Assembly: GCA_021639365.1 (NCBI GenBank) | Contig: JAJXHK010000010.1 | Location: 1 to 61,082, forward strand | DNA: 61,082 bases | DNA from: Collinsella aerofaciens | Lineage (GTDB): Bacteria > Actinomycetota > Coriobacteriia > Coriobacteriales > Coriobacteriaceae | Reading direction: 5' to 3' | Part shown: in pieces, positions 52,841 to 59,924 of the stretch | How the letters are laid out: each line of letters opens with the position of its first letter | Position numbering within the stretch: the first letter of the stretch is position 1 | Position numbers and translations under genes: made by a program | The notes under the pieces: model-generated | The model's input: only the letters and a program-made list of their open reading frames with translations | What the model was told of the DNA's origin: nothing | The model's database searches: none

Positions 52841-53918
52841 TTGGGGAAAACCGTTCCTCACCTCGTTCCGCTTCATGCGCGTAGACCGCGCAAGCGGCAA
52901 CGAGGTCGAGAGAATCACAAACATAAAGAACGGCGGGTGCATTGAGCGCAACCAGGACAAGGACTACACCACAGGGCAGGTCGATTACTCCGGGGCGCTC
53001 GATATCGGGGCAGATCTGCTGCGGGTGTACCTCGATGCCGACTTCGGTGGCGCGTCAGTCAGTGAGGCGCTGGGGACTTTCGTTGTCTCAGCGCCGAAAA
53101 GGACTAGGCGCGGCGTCAACTCAACCGGCACGGCAGGCCTGTCGGGCAGGCTGTCGGAGGTGGCGGAGGACGAATTCGATGCCCCATTCACGGTGGCGGC
53201 TGGAACCGTGGTTGTCCCCTACGTCGTAAAGCTGCTCAAGGCGGCTGGCTTCGCTGACGTGATCGCCGACGGCTCCGACTACAAGCTAGCGCAGGACTGG
53301 ACGCTCGGAATCGATTCGGGCGACATGAGGCTGTCGAAGCGCCTGGCGGCGTGCAACGCGCTGCTCGACGTGGCTGGCTTCCGCGCCGTCGACGAGGACG
53401 CCTACGGAAGACCCGTACTTCGCAGATATAGGGAGCCGCAGGACAGGCCCGTTTCCATGACCCTTCGAGAGGGCGCGGGCGCACGCTTCATCAACGAGGT
53501 CGTGGACGAGCTTGACCGCTCCGGCGTGGCGAACGTCGTGCACTGCGACTACGAGACGCAGGATGCCTTCTACCGTGGAACGGCCATCGACTCAGACCCC
53601 GACAGCCCATACTCGACCGTTTCGCGCGGGTGGCGAAAAACCGCCACGTACAGCTACAGCGACCTGCCCGAAGGCTCCACCGATGCAGAGAGGCAGAAGA
53701 ACGCAGACTCCAAGGCGAGCGAGATGCTGCGAACGCAGCAGAGCGCCATCCACAGGGTCACGGTAAAGAGGACGTATGCACCGATCGCGTGCGGCGATGC
53801 CGTGATGATTGATTGGACAAGCGCCGGCATCAGCGGCAAGTTCGCGGTGAGGACTGCGACTCTCACGCTCGTGGGAGGATGCCCAATCGAGATGGAGGTG
53901 AAGAGGTATGAGCGATGA
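52833..53918 (+). CDS. Tail/baseplate protein
   Basis: The 361-residue protein (MADWGKPFLTSFRFMRVDRA...) has SGALDIGADLLRVYLDADFG and an ATYSYSDLPEGSTDAERQKN stretch typical of siphovirus tail-associated or gp45-like baseplate proteins. It overlaps both neighbours by a few bases. The call is by layout and position. Confidence 0.7.
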   Translation: MADWGKPFLTSFRFMRVDRASGNEVERITNIKNGGCIERNQDKDYTTGQVDYSGALDIGADLLRVYLDADFGGASVSEALGTFVVSAPKRTRRGVNSTGTAGLSGRLSEVAEDEFDAPFTVAAGTVVVPYVVKLLKAAGFADVIADGSDYKLAQDWTLGIDSGDMRLSKRLAACNALLDVAGFRAVDEDAYGRPVLRRYREPQDRPVSMTLREGAGARFINEVVDELDRSGVANVVHCDYETQDAFYRGTAIDSDPDSPYSTVSRGWRKTATYSYSDLPEGSTDAERQKNADSKASEMLRTQQSAIHRVTVKRTYAPIACGDAVMIDWTSAGISGKFAVRTATLTLVGGCPIEMEVKRYER

Positions 53919-54165
53919 ACTCATGTCGGCCATGCGCCGATACGGCGCCGCGATGGCCGATGCGACCGCCAATGACCCTCCCGGCCAGCAGGCGTGCTAC
54001 GGAACGGTGAATTCCGTATCCGGAGCCACCATGGCCGTATCGGTGAAGGGGGCATCCCTGAAGCTCCCGTACACCACCTCATGCTCGGGAGCCAAGGCAG
54101 GCGACCGATGCATCATCCAGGCAATCGGCCCGCACGCCATCGTGATCGGCGTGCTAGCTAAGTAA
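53908..54165 (+). CDS. Small baseplate-spike-like protein
   Basis: The 85-residue protein contains a beta-rich OB-like stretch (ACYGTVNSVSGATMAVSVKG) after a short N-terminal helix. Similar small proteins sit at tail tips. The overlap with the previous gene supports one operon. Confidence 0.65.
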   Translation: MSDELMSAMRRYGAAMADATANDPPGQQACYGTVNSVSGATMAVSVKGASLKLPYTTSCSGAKAGDRCIIQAIGPHAIVIGVLAK

Positions 54166-54175
54166 AGGAGGTGCG

Positions 54176-54901
54176 ATGGCAGATACCAACAAAGGCGCGG
54201 CGCTGCTGCTCAACGATGCGGGCAACATCGACCGCGCCAGAACCACCGACGGCTCGATCTTCCGCATCGAGTCGACGCTATCGATGGAGGCCGCCGAAGA
54301 GGCCAAGACGGCAGCGGCGAACTGCAACACCGCGACCGAAAGCGCCAAAGCGGCAGAGAAGACGCGCGTGTCCAACGAGAACGCTCGGAAAACGGCTGAG
54401 ACCGAGCGCGGCAACAACGAGACAACCCGCAAGAACAACGAGACGTCGCGCAAGAACGCCGAGACAACACGTCAAGACAACGAAACTGCGCGGAAGAATG
54501 CCGAAACCACGCGCCAGAACAACGAGACGTCGCGCAAGAACGCCGAGATCGAACGCGAAAAGGCCGAAAGCCAGCGCCATGACGAGCATATCGCCGACCA
54601 GCAGGCATCGAGCGACGCGACCTCGGCGGCGAACGGCGCAGCTTCGCGTGCGGACGCAGCGGCGAACCAGGCGTTGCAGATCGCCAACTCCGTGGCGCAA
54701 GGCAGCGCAGGAAGCTCGGACGTCGCAGAGCTGCGTGCCCAGAACGCGAAGCTCGCAACGCTTTTGGCTAACTCGACGGGTCAGTTCATATACATGGGCG
54801 GAACAGTCTACTGCCCGGCTTCAAAGGCATCGGCGAGCGGGGCGACCGTAACGTTCGGCTCAACATGCTCCGCAAGCGGCAACACCATCACATTGATCTA
54901 A
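54176..54901 (+). CDS. Tail-fibre coiled-coil protein with heptad repeats
   Basis: The 241-residue protein begins MADTNKGAALLLNDAGNIDR. At about residues 78-135 it has at least eight nearly identical heptads (NNETTRK, NNETSRK, NAETTRQ, and so on), a 21-base DNA repeat. This makes a trimeric coiled-coil stalk, resembling BppU-type stems. The C-terminal domain (QFIYMGGTVYCPASKASASG) probably anchors the next protein, the DGR target, 12 bp downstream. Confidence 0.8.
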   Translation: MADTNKGAALLLNDAGNIDRARTTDGSIFRIESTLSMEAAEEAKTAAANCNTATESAKAAEKTRVSNENARKTAETERGNNETTRKNNETSRKNAETTRQDNETARKNAETTRQNNETSRKNAEIEREKAESQRHDEHIADQQASSDATSAANGAASRADAAANQALQIANSVAQGSAGSSDVAELRAQNAKLATLLANSTGQFIYMGGTVYCPASKASASGATVTFGSTCSASGNTITLI

Positions 54902-54913
54902 GAAGGAAACGAA

Positions 54914-55825
54914 ATGGCTCAAGCTAAGATCCTCACTGTGGGCGGCACCAACTACGAGATGATAGACGACACCGCCCGCACCAACGCCACCACGGCGCTC
55001 AACAACGCCGAGTACAACCGACAGGGCCTGATCGGCAAGTACCCAGGCCAGTCGCTCGCAACGATTCTCGCGGGCGAGGTCTCAGGCTCCACCACCATCT
55101 ACGACGCGCTGCACAAGCGCGTGCAGGCCGCGAACTTCAGCGGCATGCGCGTGGGCGACTACATCGACGTGCCGCTCGTGTCCGCCTCGGGCGTGACCTC
55201 GCAGCAGTCCGTGCGCTTCCTGCTCGCGCATATCGACCCGTACCTGTGGTGCGACGACCGCTCCAAGGGCCACCACCTCGCCTTCGTGGCCTCCGCGCCC
55301 ATCGCCGTGGCCTCGACCGTTACCGGCGCCGCGAACTCCTCGTACCTGATGTGGAACACGACGAACACCAACCAGGGCACCGCCGACCAGAAGTGCCCCT
55401 ACCTCAACAGCAACCTCAAGGCGTGGGAGAAGCTGTTCGAGGCGTGCCTGCCCGAGGGGCTGACCAAGTACCTGCTCACCCAGCGCGTGCTGCTTGAGGA
55501 GCGTTACAGCGCGAGCGGCGCGCTCAGCGACTCCAACAGCTGGAGCTGGCAGGACATCGGCAAGGTGTGGTCGCCCTCCGAGATGGAGGTGTACGGCTGC
55601 CCAGTGTGGGGCACCAAGGGCTACAGCGTGGGCTTCGACTGCCAGTTCGACCTGTTCCGCGATACCGCGCACCGCTTGAACGGAACTCGGTACGGTTGGT
55701 GGCTGCGTTCCGTCATGGGTGGCTCCTCGTCCGGCGTGTGCTGCGTCAGCAGCGGCGGCGCTGCCAACTACAATTCGGCGACGAACGCCTGGGTTCGCCC
55801 CCGCCCCGGCTTCCTCGTCGGCTAG
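54914..55825 (+). CDS. DGR target: receptor-binding tail protein with C-type-lectin-like variable end
   Basis: The 303-residue protein is the variable protein of the DGR. The N-terminal 110 residues (MAQAKILTVGGTNYEMIDD...) attach to the stalk. The C-terminal half has the DUF6273/C-type-lectin-like pattern of phage variable proteins, with WSPSEMEVYGCPVWG and WWLRSVMGGSSSG, and ends VRPRPGFLVG. The last 44 residues (258-301) are encoded by the variable repeat, and all codons that differ from the template involve adenines. Position in the tail-fibre cluster indicates a receptor-binding tip. AAGGAAACGAA precedes the start. Confidence 0.9.
   Translation: MAQAKILTVGGTNYEMIDDTARTNATTALNNAEYNRQGLIGKYPGQSLATILAGEVSGSTTIYDALHKRVQAANFSGMRVGDYIDVPLVSASGVTSQQSVRFLLAHIDPYLWCDDRSKGHHLAFVASAPIAVASTVTGAANSSYLMWNTTNTNQGTADQKCPYLNSNLKAWEKLFEACLPEGLTKYLLTQRVLLEERYSASGALSDSNSWSWQDIGKVWSPSEMEVYGCPVWGTKGYSVGFDCQFDLFRDTAHRLNGTRYGWWLRSVMGGSSSGVCCVSSGGAANYNSATNAWVRPRPGFLVG
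55687..55814 (+). repeat. DGR variable repeat (VR)
   Basis: The 128-bp segment matches the template at 56426-56553 without gaps. It differs at 13 positions, all of which are A in the template; 11 are now G and two are C. None of the 103 non-A template positions differs. The last 20 bases are nearly identical to the template and GC-rich (TGGGTTCGCCCCCGCCCCGG), matching the place of the initiation of mutagenic homing sequence. One A-to-C change lies in the next base. Confidence 0.93.
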
Positions 55826-55853
55826 CCAGCCGAGTGCTCTATACTTCTCTTTC

Positions 55854-55880
55854 GATGCGACCGCCTTGCGCGGTCGCATC
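55854..55880 (+). repeat. Hairpin downstream of VR
   Basis: A perfect 11-bp stem (GATGCGACCGC with GCGGTCGCATC) and a CTTGC loop begin 39 bp after the VR end. In the Bordetella phage DGR a hairpin or cruciform just after VR is needed for efficient retrohoming, and this element is in the equivalent place. No T run follows it. Confidence 0.75.
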
Positions 55881-55883
55881 CCT

Positions 55884-55907
55884 GCCCGCGCAGCGGGCCG
55901 TTTTTTT
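55884..55907 (+). terminator. Terminator between target and avd
   Basis: A 6-bp stem (GCCCGC with GCGGGC), a GCA loop and CG-TTTTTTT form an intrinsic terminator three bases after the previous hairpin. It would limit readthrough from the tail operon to avd, TR and RT. Confidence 0.7.
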
Positions 55908-55930
55908 CGCCACTATTTCCGGGAGGTGCC

Positions 55931-56401
55931 ATGAGCGGCGTCTATCAGCGAAACCGCGAGGTGTCCGAGTACAAGTTCTTCACGCAGGCCATCGCCATCC
56001 GCGTGGAGGTCAACAAGCTCATGGCCTCCTCGTCGGTCGTGCCGAAAGCCTACAGGCTGCTGAACGCAGTCCCCACGGTGGAGACCGCGCGCAGCATCGT
56101 ATACAACGTCAACCGCGCCGACTGCTTCTACCCCAACAGTTCGTTCAACGCACTTGAGCGCAAGCGTTACCTGACGCTGGCGATAGCCGACTGCGAGCAG
56201 CTGATGCTCGACATGCAGTGCCTCATGGACATCGGCCTGCCCGTGAACGCCAACCGCTTCGAGGCGCTGGCGGGCATGGTCGAGGAGGAGATCAAACTGC
56301 TCAAGGGCGCGCGCAAGAACGTACGCGTCACCGGCAAGAAGACGACCGACGAGCGCATAGCCGAGGCCGAGGCCGAGCTAGAGCGCCTGCGTTCGTTATA
56401 A
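55931..56401 (+). CDS. avd: DGR accessory variability determinant (Avd-like)
   Basis: The 156-residue protein begins MSGVYQRNREVSEYKFFTQA, with NRADCFYPNSSFNALERKRYL and RFEALAGMVEEEIKLLKGARKN, and is a four-helix-bundle type protein between the target and RT, the usual position of Avd. Avd forms a pentamer that binds RT and template RNA. It has a GGGAGGTG ribosome site and follows the terminator by 23 bp. I infer the family from context and helical pattern. Confidence 0.85.
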   Translation: MSGVYQRNREVSEYKFFTQAIAIRVEVNKLMASSSVVPKAYRLLNAVPTVETARSIVYNVNRADCFYPNSSFNALERKRYLTLAIADCEQLMLDMQCLMDIGLPVNANRFEALAGMVEEEIKLLKGARKNVRVTGKKTTDERIAEAEAELERLRSL

Positions 56402-56425
56402 TGGGCGGCGGTCCCGCCTTGTATA

Positions 56426-56553
56426 TCGGTACAATTGGTGGCTGCGTTCCGTCATGGGTGGCTCCTCGTCCAACGTGTGCTACGTCAACAACAACGGCAA
56501 TGCCAACTACAATTCGGCGACGAACACCTGGGTTCGCCCCCGCCCCGGATTCC
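56426..56553 (+). repeat. DGR template repeat (TR)
   Basis: This non-coding 128-bp copy of the VR lies between avd and RT and starts 24 bp after the avd stop. It has 25 adenines, with AAC, AAT and TAC codon positions grouped in the middle of the repeat. The RNA made from it is the template for error-prone cDNA. Immediately before it a short GGCGG/CCGCC hairpin is visible. The TR has no stop in the VR frame. Confidence 0.93.
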
Positions 56554-56765
56554 CTTACTGCCAGACCGAGTAGGCCAGCGGGCCGAAAGCAGAGCGCGGA
56601 GAGGAAGGAAGGCGCGACCATCGGGCGCGAGCCCGTAAATACGCACCCCGCGAGGGTGGCCGGACGCTGCTTGCATGGCGCGGCGCTCCGTGGCTTCGCC
56701 GCGTTTCATGGCCATACCTCAAGCGGCTGTCAGAGCCACATTGCAAGCCGTGCGGGGTGCCTTCT
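56554..56765. ncRNA. Spacer of the DGR RNA, between TR and RT
   Basis: About 210 bp lie between the TR end and the RT start, without a supported gene. In the Bordetella phage system the RNA downstream of TR is needed for RT priming and binding of Avd, and this GC-rich stretch holds the same place. The extent of the RNA is an inference. Confidence 0.4.
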
Positions 56766-57995
56766 ATGAACTCGGAGCAAAGGCGGGCCGCACGCCGGAA
56801 GCGCCGCGAGGAGAAGCGCGCCAGGGCCAAGGCCGAGCGCGTCAAGGCGTGCACCCTTGAGACGGTGGCCGACCTCAACAGCCTGTGCAAGGCTTCCAAG
56901 CAGGCCGCGCGTGGCGTCATGTGGAAGGCCTCGACGCAGCGGTACATGAAGGACTACCTGCGAAACGCCGTGAAATCGCGCCAAGACCTTTTGGAGGGCC
57001 GCGACATATGCCGGGGTTTCATCCGCTTCGACCTGTGGGAGCGCGGCAAGCTGCGCCACATCAGTGCAGTGCACTTCCCCGAGCGCGTGGTGCAGAAGTC
57101 GCTGTCCCAGAACGCCCTCGTGCCCGCGATAGTCCCCACGCTCGTATCCGCGAACTCCGCCAACATCAAGGGGCGCGGCACCGACTACGCCCTTAAGCTG
57201 CTCAAGCGCCACCTGGCCGACCACTGGCGGCGGCATGGGCGCGAGGGCTACATACTGCCGGGCGACTTCTCCGACTACTTCGCGCGCATTGCCCACGAGC
57301 CAGTCAAGCGGCAGGTGGCCGACGCGCTGCTCGACCCGCGCGTGGTCGCCCTTGAGCACCGCCTGATAGACGCGCAGGGCGAGGTCGGCCTGGGCCTGGG
57401 CAGCGAGCCAAACCAGATATGCGCGGTGGCGCATCCCAACCGCATCGACCACTACGTGGCCGAGATGCTGCGCCCCGAGGCCTACGGGCGCTACATGGAC
57501 GACTTCTACCTGATCCACGAGTCCAAGGAGTACCTGCAAGTGTGCCTTCTGCTGATAGAGCACGAGTGCGCGAAGCTCGGCATCGCGCTGAACCCGCGCA
57601 AGACCCGCGTGGTGAAGCTGACGCGCGGCTTCACGTGGCTGAAGAAGCGCATCTTCTACACCGAAACGGTCCGCATCGTCATGAAGCCGTGCCGCGACTC
57701 CATCACGCGCGAGCGACGCAAGCTGAAGAAGATGGCCCGCATGGTGGCCGAGGGGGTCATGACGCCCGAGCAGGTGCAGCAGAGCTACCAGAGCTGGCGC
57801 GGCGGCATGGCTCACTTGGACGCGCACCGCAGCGTGCTGGCCATGGACGCGCTGTACCGCAGCCTGTTCGAAAAACTCGCGGGGGGGGTTGCTCAATGCA
57901 ACCAAGCCCGAGAGACGATTCGGGCGGAACGCCCTCGCCATAGCGGAAGGGCGGCAACTCAAAACGGCGGCCTAGACGGGTCGAAAACGAAATAA
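56766..57995 (+). CDS. DGR reverse transcriptase
   Basis: The 409-residue protein has a basic N-terminus, RT motif A GDFSDYF (166-172), the DGR-type motif GLGLGSEPNQ (about 208-217, in place of the usual retroviral QG..SP) and motif C YMDD (243-246). The thumb region KLGIALNPRKTRVVKL follows. These features mark a DGR reverse transcriptase, which misincorporates at template adenines. I chose ATG 56766 behind GGGGTG; GTG 56757 is in frame. The tail after residue about 375 begins at a G8 tract. A one-base loss would give a different C-terminus, KPERRFGRNALAIAEGRQLK. Confidence 0.93.
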   Translation: MNSEQRRAARRKRREEKRARAKAERVKACTLETVADLNSLCKASKQAARGVMWKASTQRYMKDYLRNAVKSRQDLLEGRDICRGFIRFDLWERGKLRHISAVHFPERVVQKSLSQNALVPAIVPTLVSANSANIKGRGTDYALKLLKRHLADHWRRHGREGYILPGDFSDYFARIAHEPVKRQVADALLDPRVVALEHRLIDAQGEVGLGLGSEPNQICAVAHPNRIDHYVAEMLRPEAYGRYMDDFYLIHESKEYLQVCLLLIEHECAKLGIALNPRKTRVVKLTRGFTWLKKRIFYTETVRIVMKPCRDSITRERRKLKKMARMVAEGVMTPEQVQQSYQSWRGGMAHLDAHRSVLAMDALYRSLFEKLAGGVAQCNQARETIRAERPRHSGRAATQNGGLDGSKTK

Positions 57996-58005
57996 CCAAG
58001 ACAGC

Positions 58006-58035
58006 GAAGGCGTGCTGCGGCGCGCCTTCTTTCTT
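58006..58035 (+). terminator. Terminator after the DGR reverse transcriptase
   Basis: Arms GAAGGCG and CGCCTTC with a 10-nt loop are followed by TTTCTT. It ends the DGR unit ahead of the lysis cassette. Confidence 0.6.
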
Positions 58036-58058
58036 CGCGCCCGCCCAAACGGCCAGGC

Positions 58059-58080
58059 AATCTCACGGCGCCAATACGAT
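58059..58080 (+). promoter_or_regulatory. Shared late-promoter motif, copy 2 (ahead of the lysis cassette)
   Basis: This 22-bp block matches 19 of 22 bases of the one at 38921, including ATCTCACG and TACGAT with the same seven-base spacing. It lies 33 bp before the next start and after a terminator, the same arrangement as at terminase. Confidence 0.55.
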
Positions 58081-58113
58081 GGCGGCACATTCCCCGATAA
58101 GGAAGGAGTCCGC

Positions 58114-58440
58114 ATGGACACTGAGGAAGACATGCCGCGCCCCGACGAGCTTCGAGACGGCACCCTGGCCGAGGTCAACGCCCTGCGCGACCTGCTGTCG
58201 CAGATCGGCGACCCCGACGCGGCGCACGACGCGGGCGTTATCGACGATGACGAGTACGTGGAGCGGAAGGCGCGAAAGCTCGCCTACACCTCCGCGCTCG
58301 CCGCCTACGCCAACGGCGAGGTGCCCGACCTCCCGGCGCTGCTCGAACAGATGCGCGAGCAGGCGTCCCAGCCGACGCAGACCGAGACCAACACGGCGAA
58401 CATCGACTACCTGCTCATGACCGTGGGAGGCGACCAGTAA
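58114..58440 (+). CDS. Phage hypothetical protein of the tail-lysis region
   Basis: The 108-residue acidic protein (MDTEEDMPRPDELRDGTLAE...) follows GGAAGGAGTC. It has helical segments and ends TVGGDQ. Its TAA overlaps the start of the XkdX-like gene. Small proteins like this accompany tail fibres and XkdX. Confidence 0.7.
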   Translation: MDTEEDMPRPDELRDGTLAEVNALRDLLSQIGDPDAAHDAGVIDDDEYVERKARKLAYTSALAAYANGEVPDLPALLEQMREQASQPTQTETNTANIDYLLMTVGGDQ

Positions 58441-58607
58441 TGGCTACGAAGAAAACCGTTGAGCATTCCAAGCACTTCGCGAAGGTCAAGAAGTACTACG
58501 ACAAAGACCTTTGGAGCAAGGCACGCGTCTACAAGGCTGTCGAGTGCAAATGGATCACCGCCGACGAGTACAAGGAAATCACCGGCGAAGAGTACACGGG
58601 GGCTTAG
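58440..58607 (+). CDS. XkdX-like protein
   Basis: The 55-residue protein begins MATKKTVEHSKHFAKVKKYYDKDLW and ends ITADEYKEITGEEYTGA, close to the XkdX family of short phage proteins encoded next to holins. ATG 58440 overlaps the previous stop. Its function is unknown. Confidence 0.85.
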   Translation: MATKKTVEHSKHFAKVKKYYDKDLWSKARVYKAVECKWITADEYKEITGEEYTGA

Positions 58608-58608
58608 C

Positions 58609-58950
58609 GTGAACGACCTCGTGTACACCGTGGCGGTCACCGCCATCGTGTCTGGCCTCGTCGGCTCCGTGGTATCCGCCTTGGTGGCGGCACTCAAATC
58701 GCAAGGACACAAGGCTGTCGAGCGCACCGAGGCGGAAAAGGCGACGGACGAGGCCTTGAGGATGGGGGTGCGCGCGCTGCTTTGGCGCGAGCTGAAGAAC
58801 ATCCATGAGCAGGCAGTCCGTCAAGGCGGCTTGACGGTCGCAGACCGCAAACACCTCGAAAACGTCTACGCCGCCTACCACGGGCTGGGCGGCAACGGCA
58901 CCGGAACGCGCCTCTACGAAGACGCCATGAAGATGCCCGTAATCGACTAA
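58609..58950 (+). CDS. Holin-like or holin-associated membrane protein
   Basis: The 113-residue protein from GTG 58609 has an N-terminal membrane segment (VYTVAVTAIVSGLVGSVVSALVA) and a helical tail that ends HGLGGNGTGTRLYEDAMKM, a pattern found in many Gram-positive phage lysis cassettes. It may be a holin partner. No enzyme site is seen. Confidence 0.7.
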   Translation: MNDLVYTVAVTAIVSGLVGSVVSALVAALKSQGHKAVERTEAEKATDEALRMGVRALLWRELKNIHEQAVRQGGLTVADRKHLENVYAAYHGLGGNGTGTRLYEDAMKMPVID

Positions 58951-58961
58951 AGGAGCAGACC

Positions 58962-59270
58962 ATGACCACGATCCAGGCGGCTCTCGCCGTTATCTCTTCC
59001 GTAATCCTTCCGTTCATCATCCAGGCGATCAAGTCCGAGGCCATGGGCGGCAACGCCGCGCGTTGGCTCGCCATCGCCGCTTCGGCGCTCTTCGGCGCCC
59101 TAACCGCAATGGCCAACGGAATCCCGACCGACCCCGGCGCGTGGGTCACCGCGATCTTCGCCTGCGTCGGCGGCGTGCAGGTGGCATATGCGGCCTTCAA
59201 AGCGGTCGGCGTGACCGACAAGTGGCTCGACGCACTGCTTGCCATGGGCGCTCCGAAGAAGGACGACTAG
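58962..59270 (+). CDS. Holin-like protein
   Basis: The 102-residue protein has an N-terminal membrane segment (AALAVISSVILPFIIQAIKS), a further segment (RWLAIAASALFGALTAM) and a third (WVTAIFACVGGVQVAYAAF), so it is a class I-like holin candidate. It follows AAAGGAG and lies before the peptidase and lysin genes. Confidence 0.7.
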   Translation: MTTIQAALAVISSVILPFIIQAIKSEAMGGNAARWLAIAASALFGALTAMANGIPTDPGAWVTAIFACVGGVQVAYAAFKAVGVTDKWLDALLAMGAPKKDD

Positions 59271-59272
59271 GA

Positions 59273-59923
59273 ATGGGCGGCAAGCGCCTCGCACGCATCG
59301 CCGCCACCGTCTCGCTGCTGGCCCTGCTCGCCGCCTTCGCCGACGTGGCGCTTATAGCCTCTAACGTGCCGAAGGTGCCGAGGGAGGAGCCTTTGCCCGT
59401 CATCTATGACAAGCCGCTCGACAAGCCCGCCGAGGTGCCCGTCTACCTCCAAGCAGACGAGCGCTGGGGCGGGCTTTCGTATGCAGGCGAAGACCTGGCC
59501 GCTGCCGGCTGCGGCCTCACGTGCGCGGCCATGGCGTGGGAATGGCTCTACGGCCAGACGTGCACGCCGGCACAAATGCTGGGATTCGTTGGCGAATCGT
59601 GCCTCACGGACGGCGTGAACGACATGGAAAAGTTCTGCCGTTGGATGAACGCGAACGACCAGGCTTTGGGCTACACGCCTATCCACGACAACGCCGACGA
59701 CGCCTTGGACGAGGCGGCTGGCGGATGGATGGTGTTTTGCAGCCTAACTGGCCAGCTCCGCGACGGCGGCAAGAGCTACGGCGGCCACATCGTCCTGCTC
59801 TGCGGGTGGGACGGCGAGACGGCGACCTTCCACGACCCCTACGAGGGCGTGGTGCGGCTGAGCCGCGAACGGTACGAACAAGTTGATTGGGCTTATTTCA
59901 TAGCGATAGGGAGCGCTGAATAG
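59273..59923 (+). CDS. Secreted C39-like cysteine peptidase
   Basis: The 216-residue protein has an N-terminal signal-like segment (RIAATVSLLALLAAFADVALI) and a papain-like C39 domain: catalytic Cys in AAGCGLTCAAMAWEW, His in GGHIVLLCGWDG, and Asp in FHDPYEGVV. It lies in the lysis cassette between holin and endolysin. It may cut peptides in the wall or secreted proteins. A longer frame into the holin gene was rejected. Confidence 0.82.
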   Translation: MGGKRLARIAATVSLLALLAAFADVALIASNVPKVPREEPLPVIYDKPLDKPAEVPVYLQADERWGGLSYAGEDLAAAGCGLTCAAMAWEWLYGQTCTPAQMLGFVGESCLTDGVNDMEKFCRWMNANDQALGYTPIHDNADDALDEAAGGWMVFCSLTGQLRDGGKSYGGHIVLLCGWDGETATFHDPYEGVVRLSRERYEQVDWAYFIAIGSAE

Positions 59924-59924
59924 A

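Noticed and set aside
54410..54580. CRISPR-like array in the fibre stalk
   Set aside because: The repeats are contiguous, in frame and without spacers; they encode heptads.
56435..56638. Small coding frame over the TR
   Set aside because: The TR is a non-coding template; the frame follows from VR-like coding sequence read in another phase.
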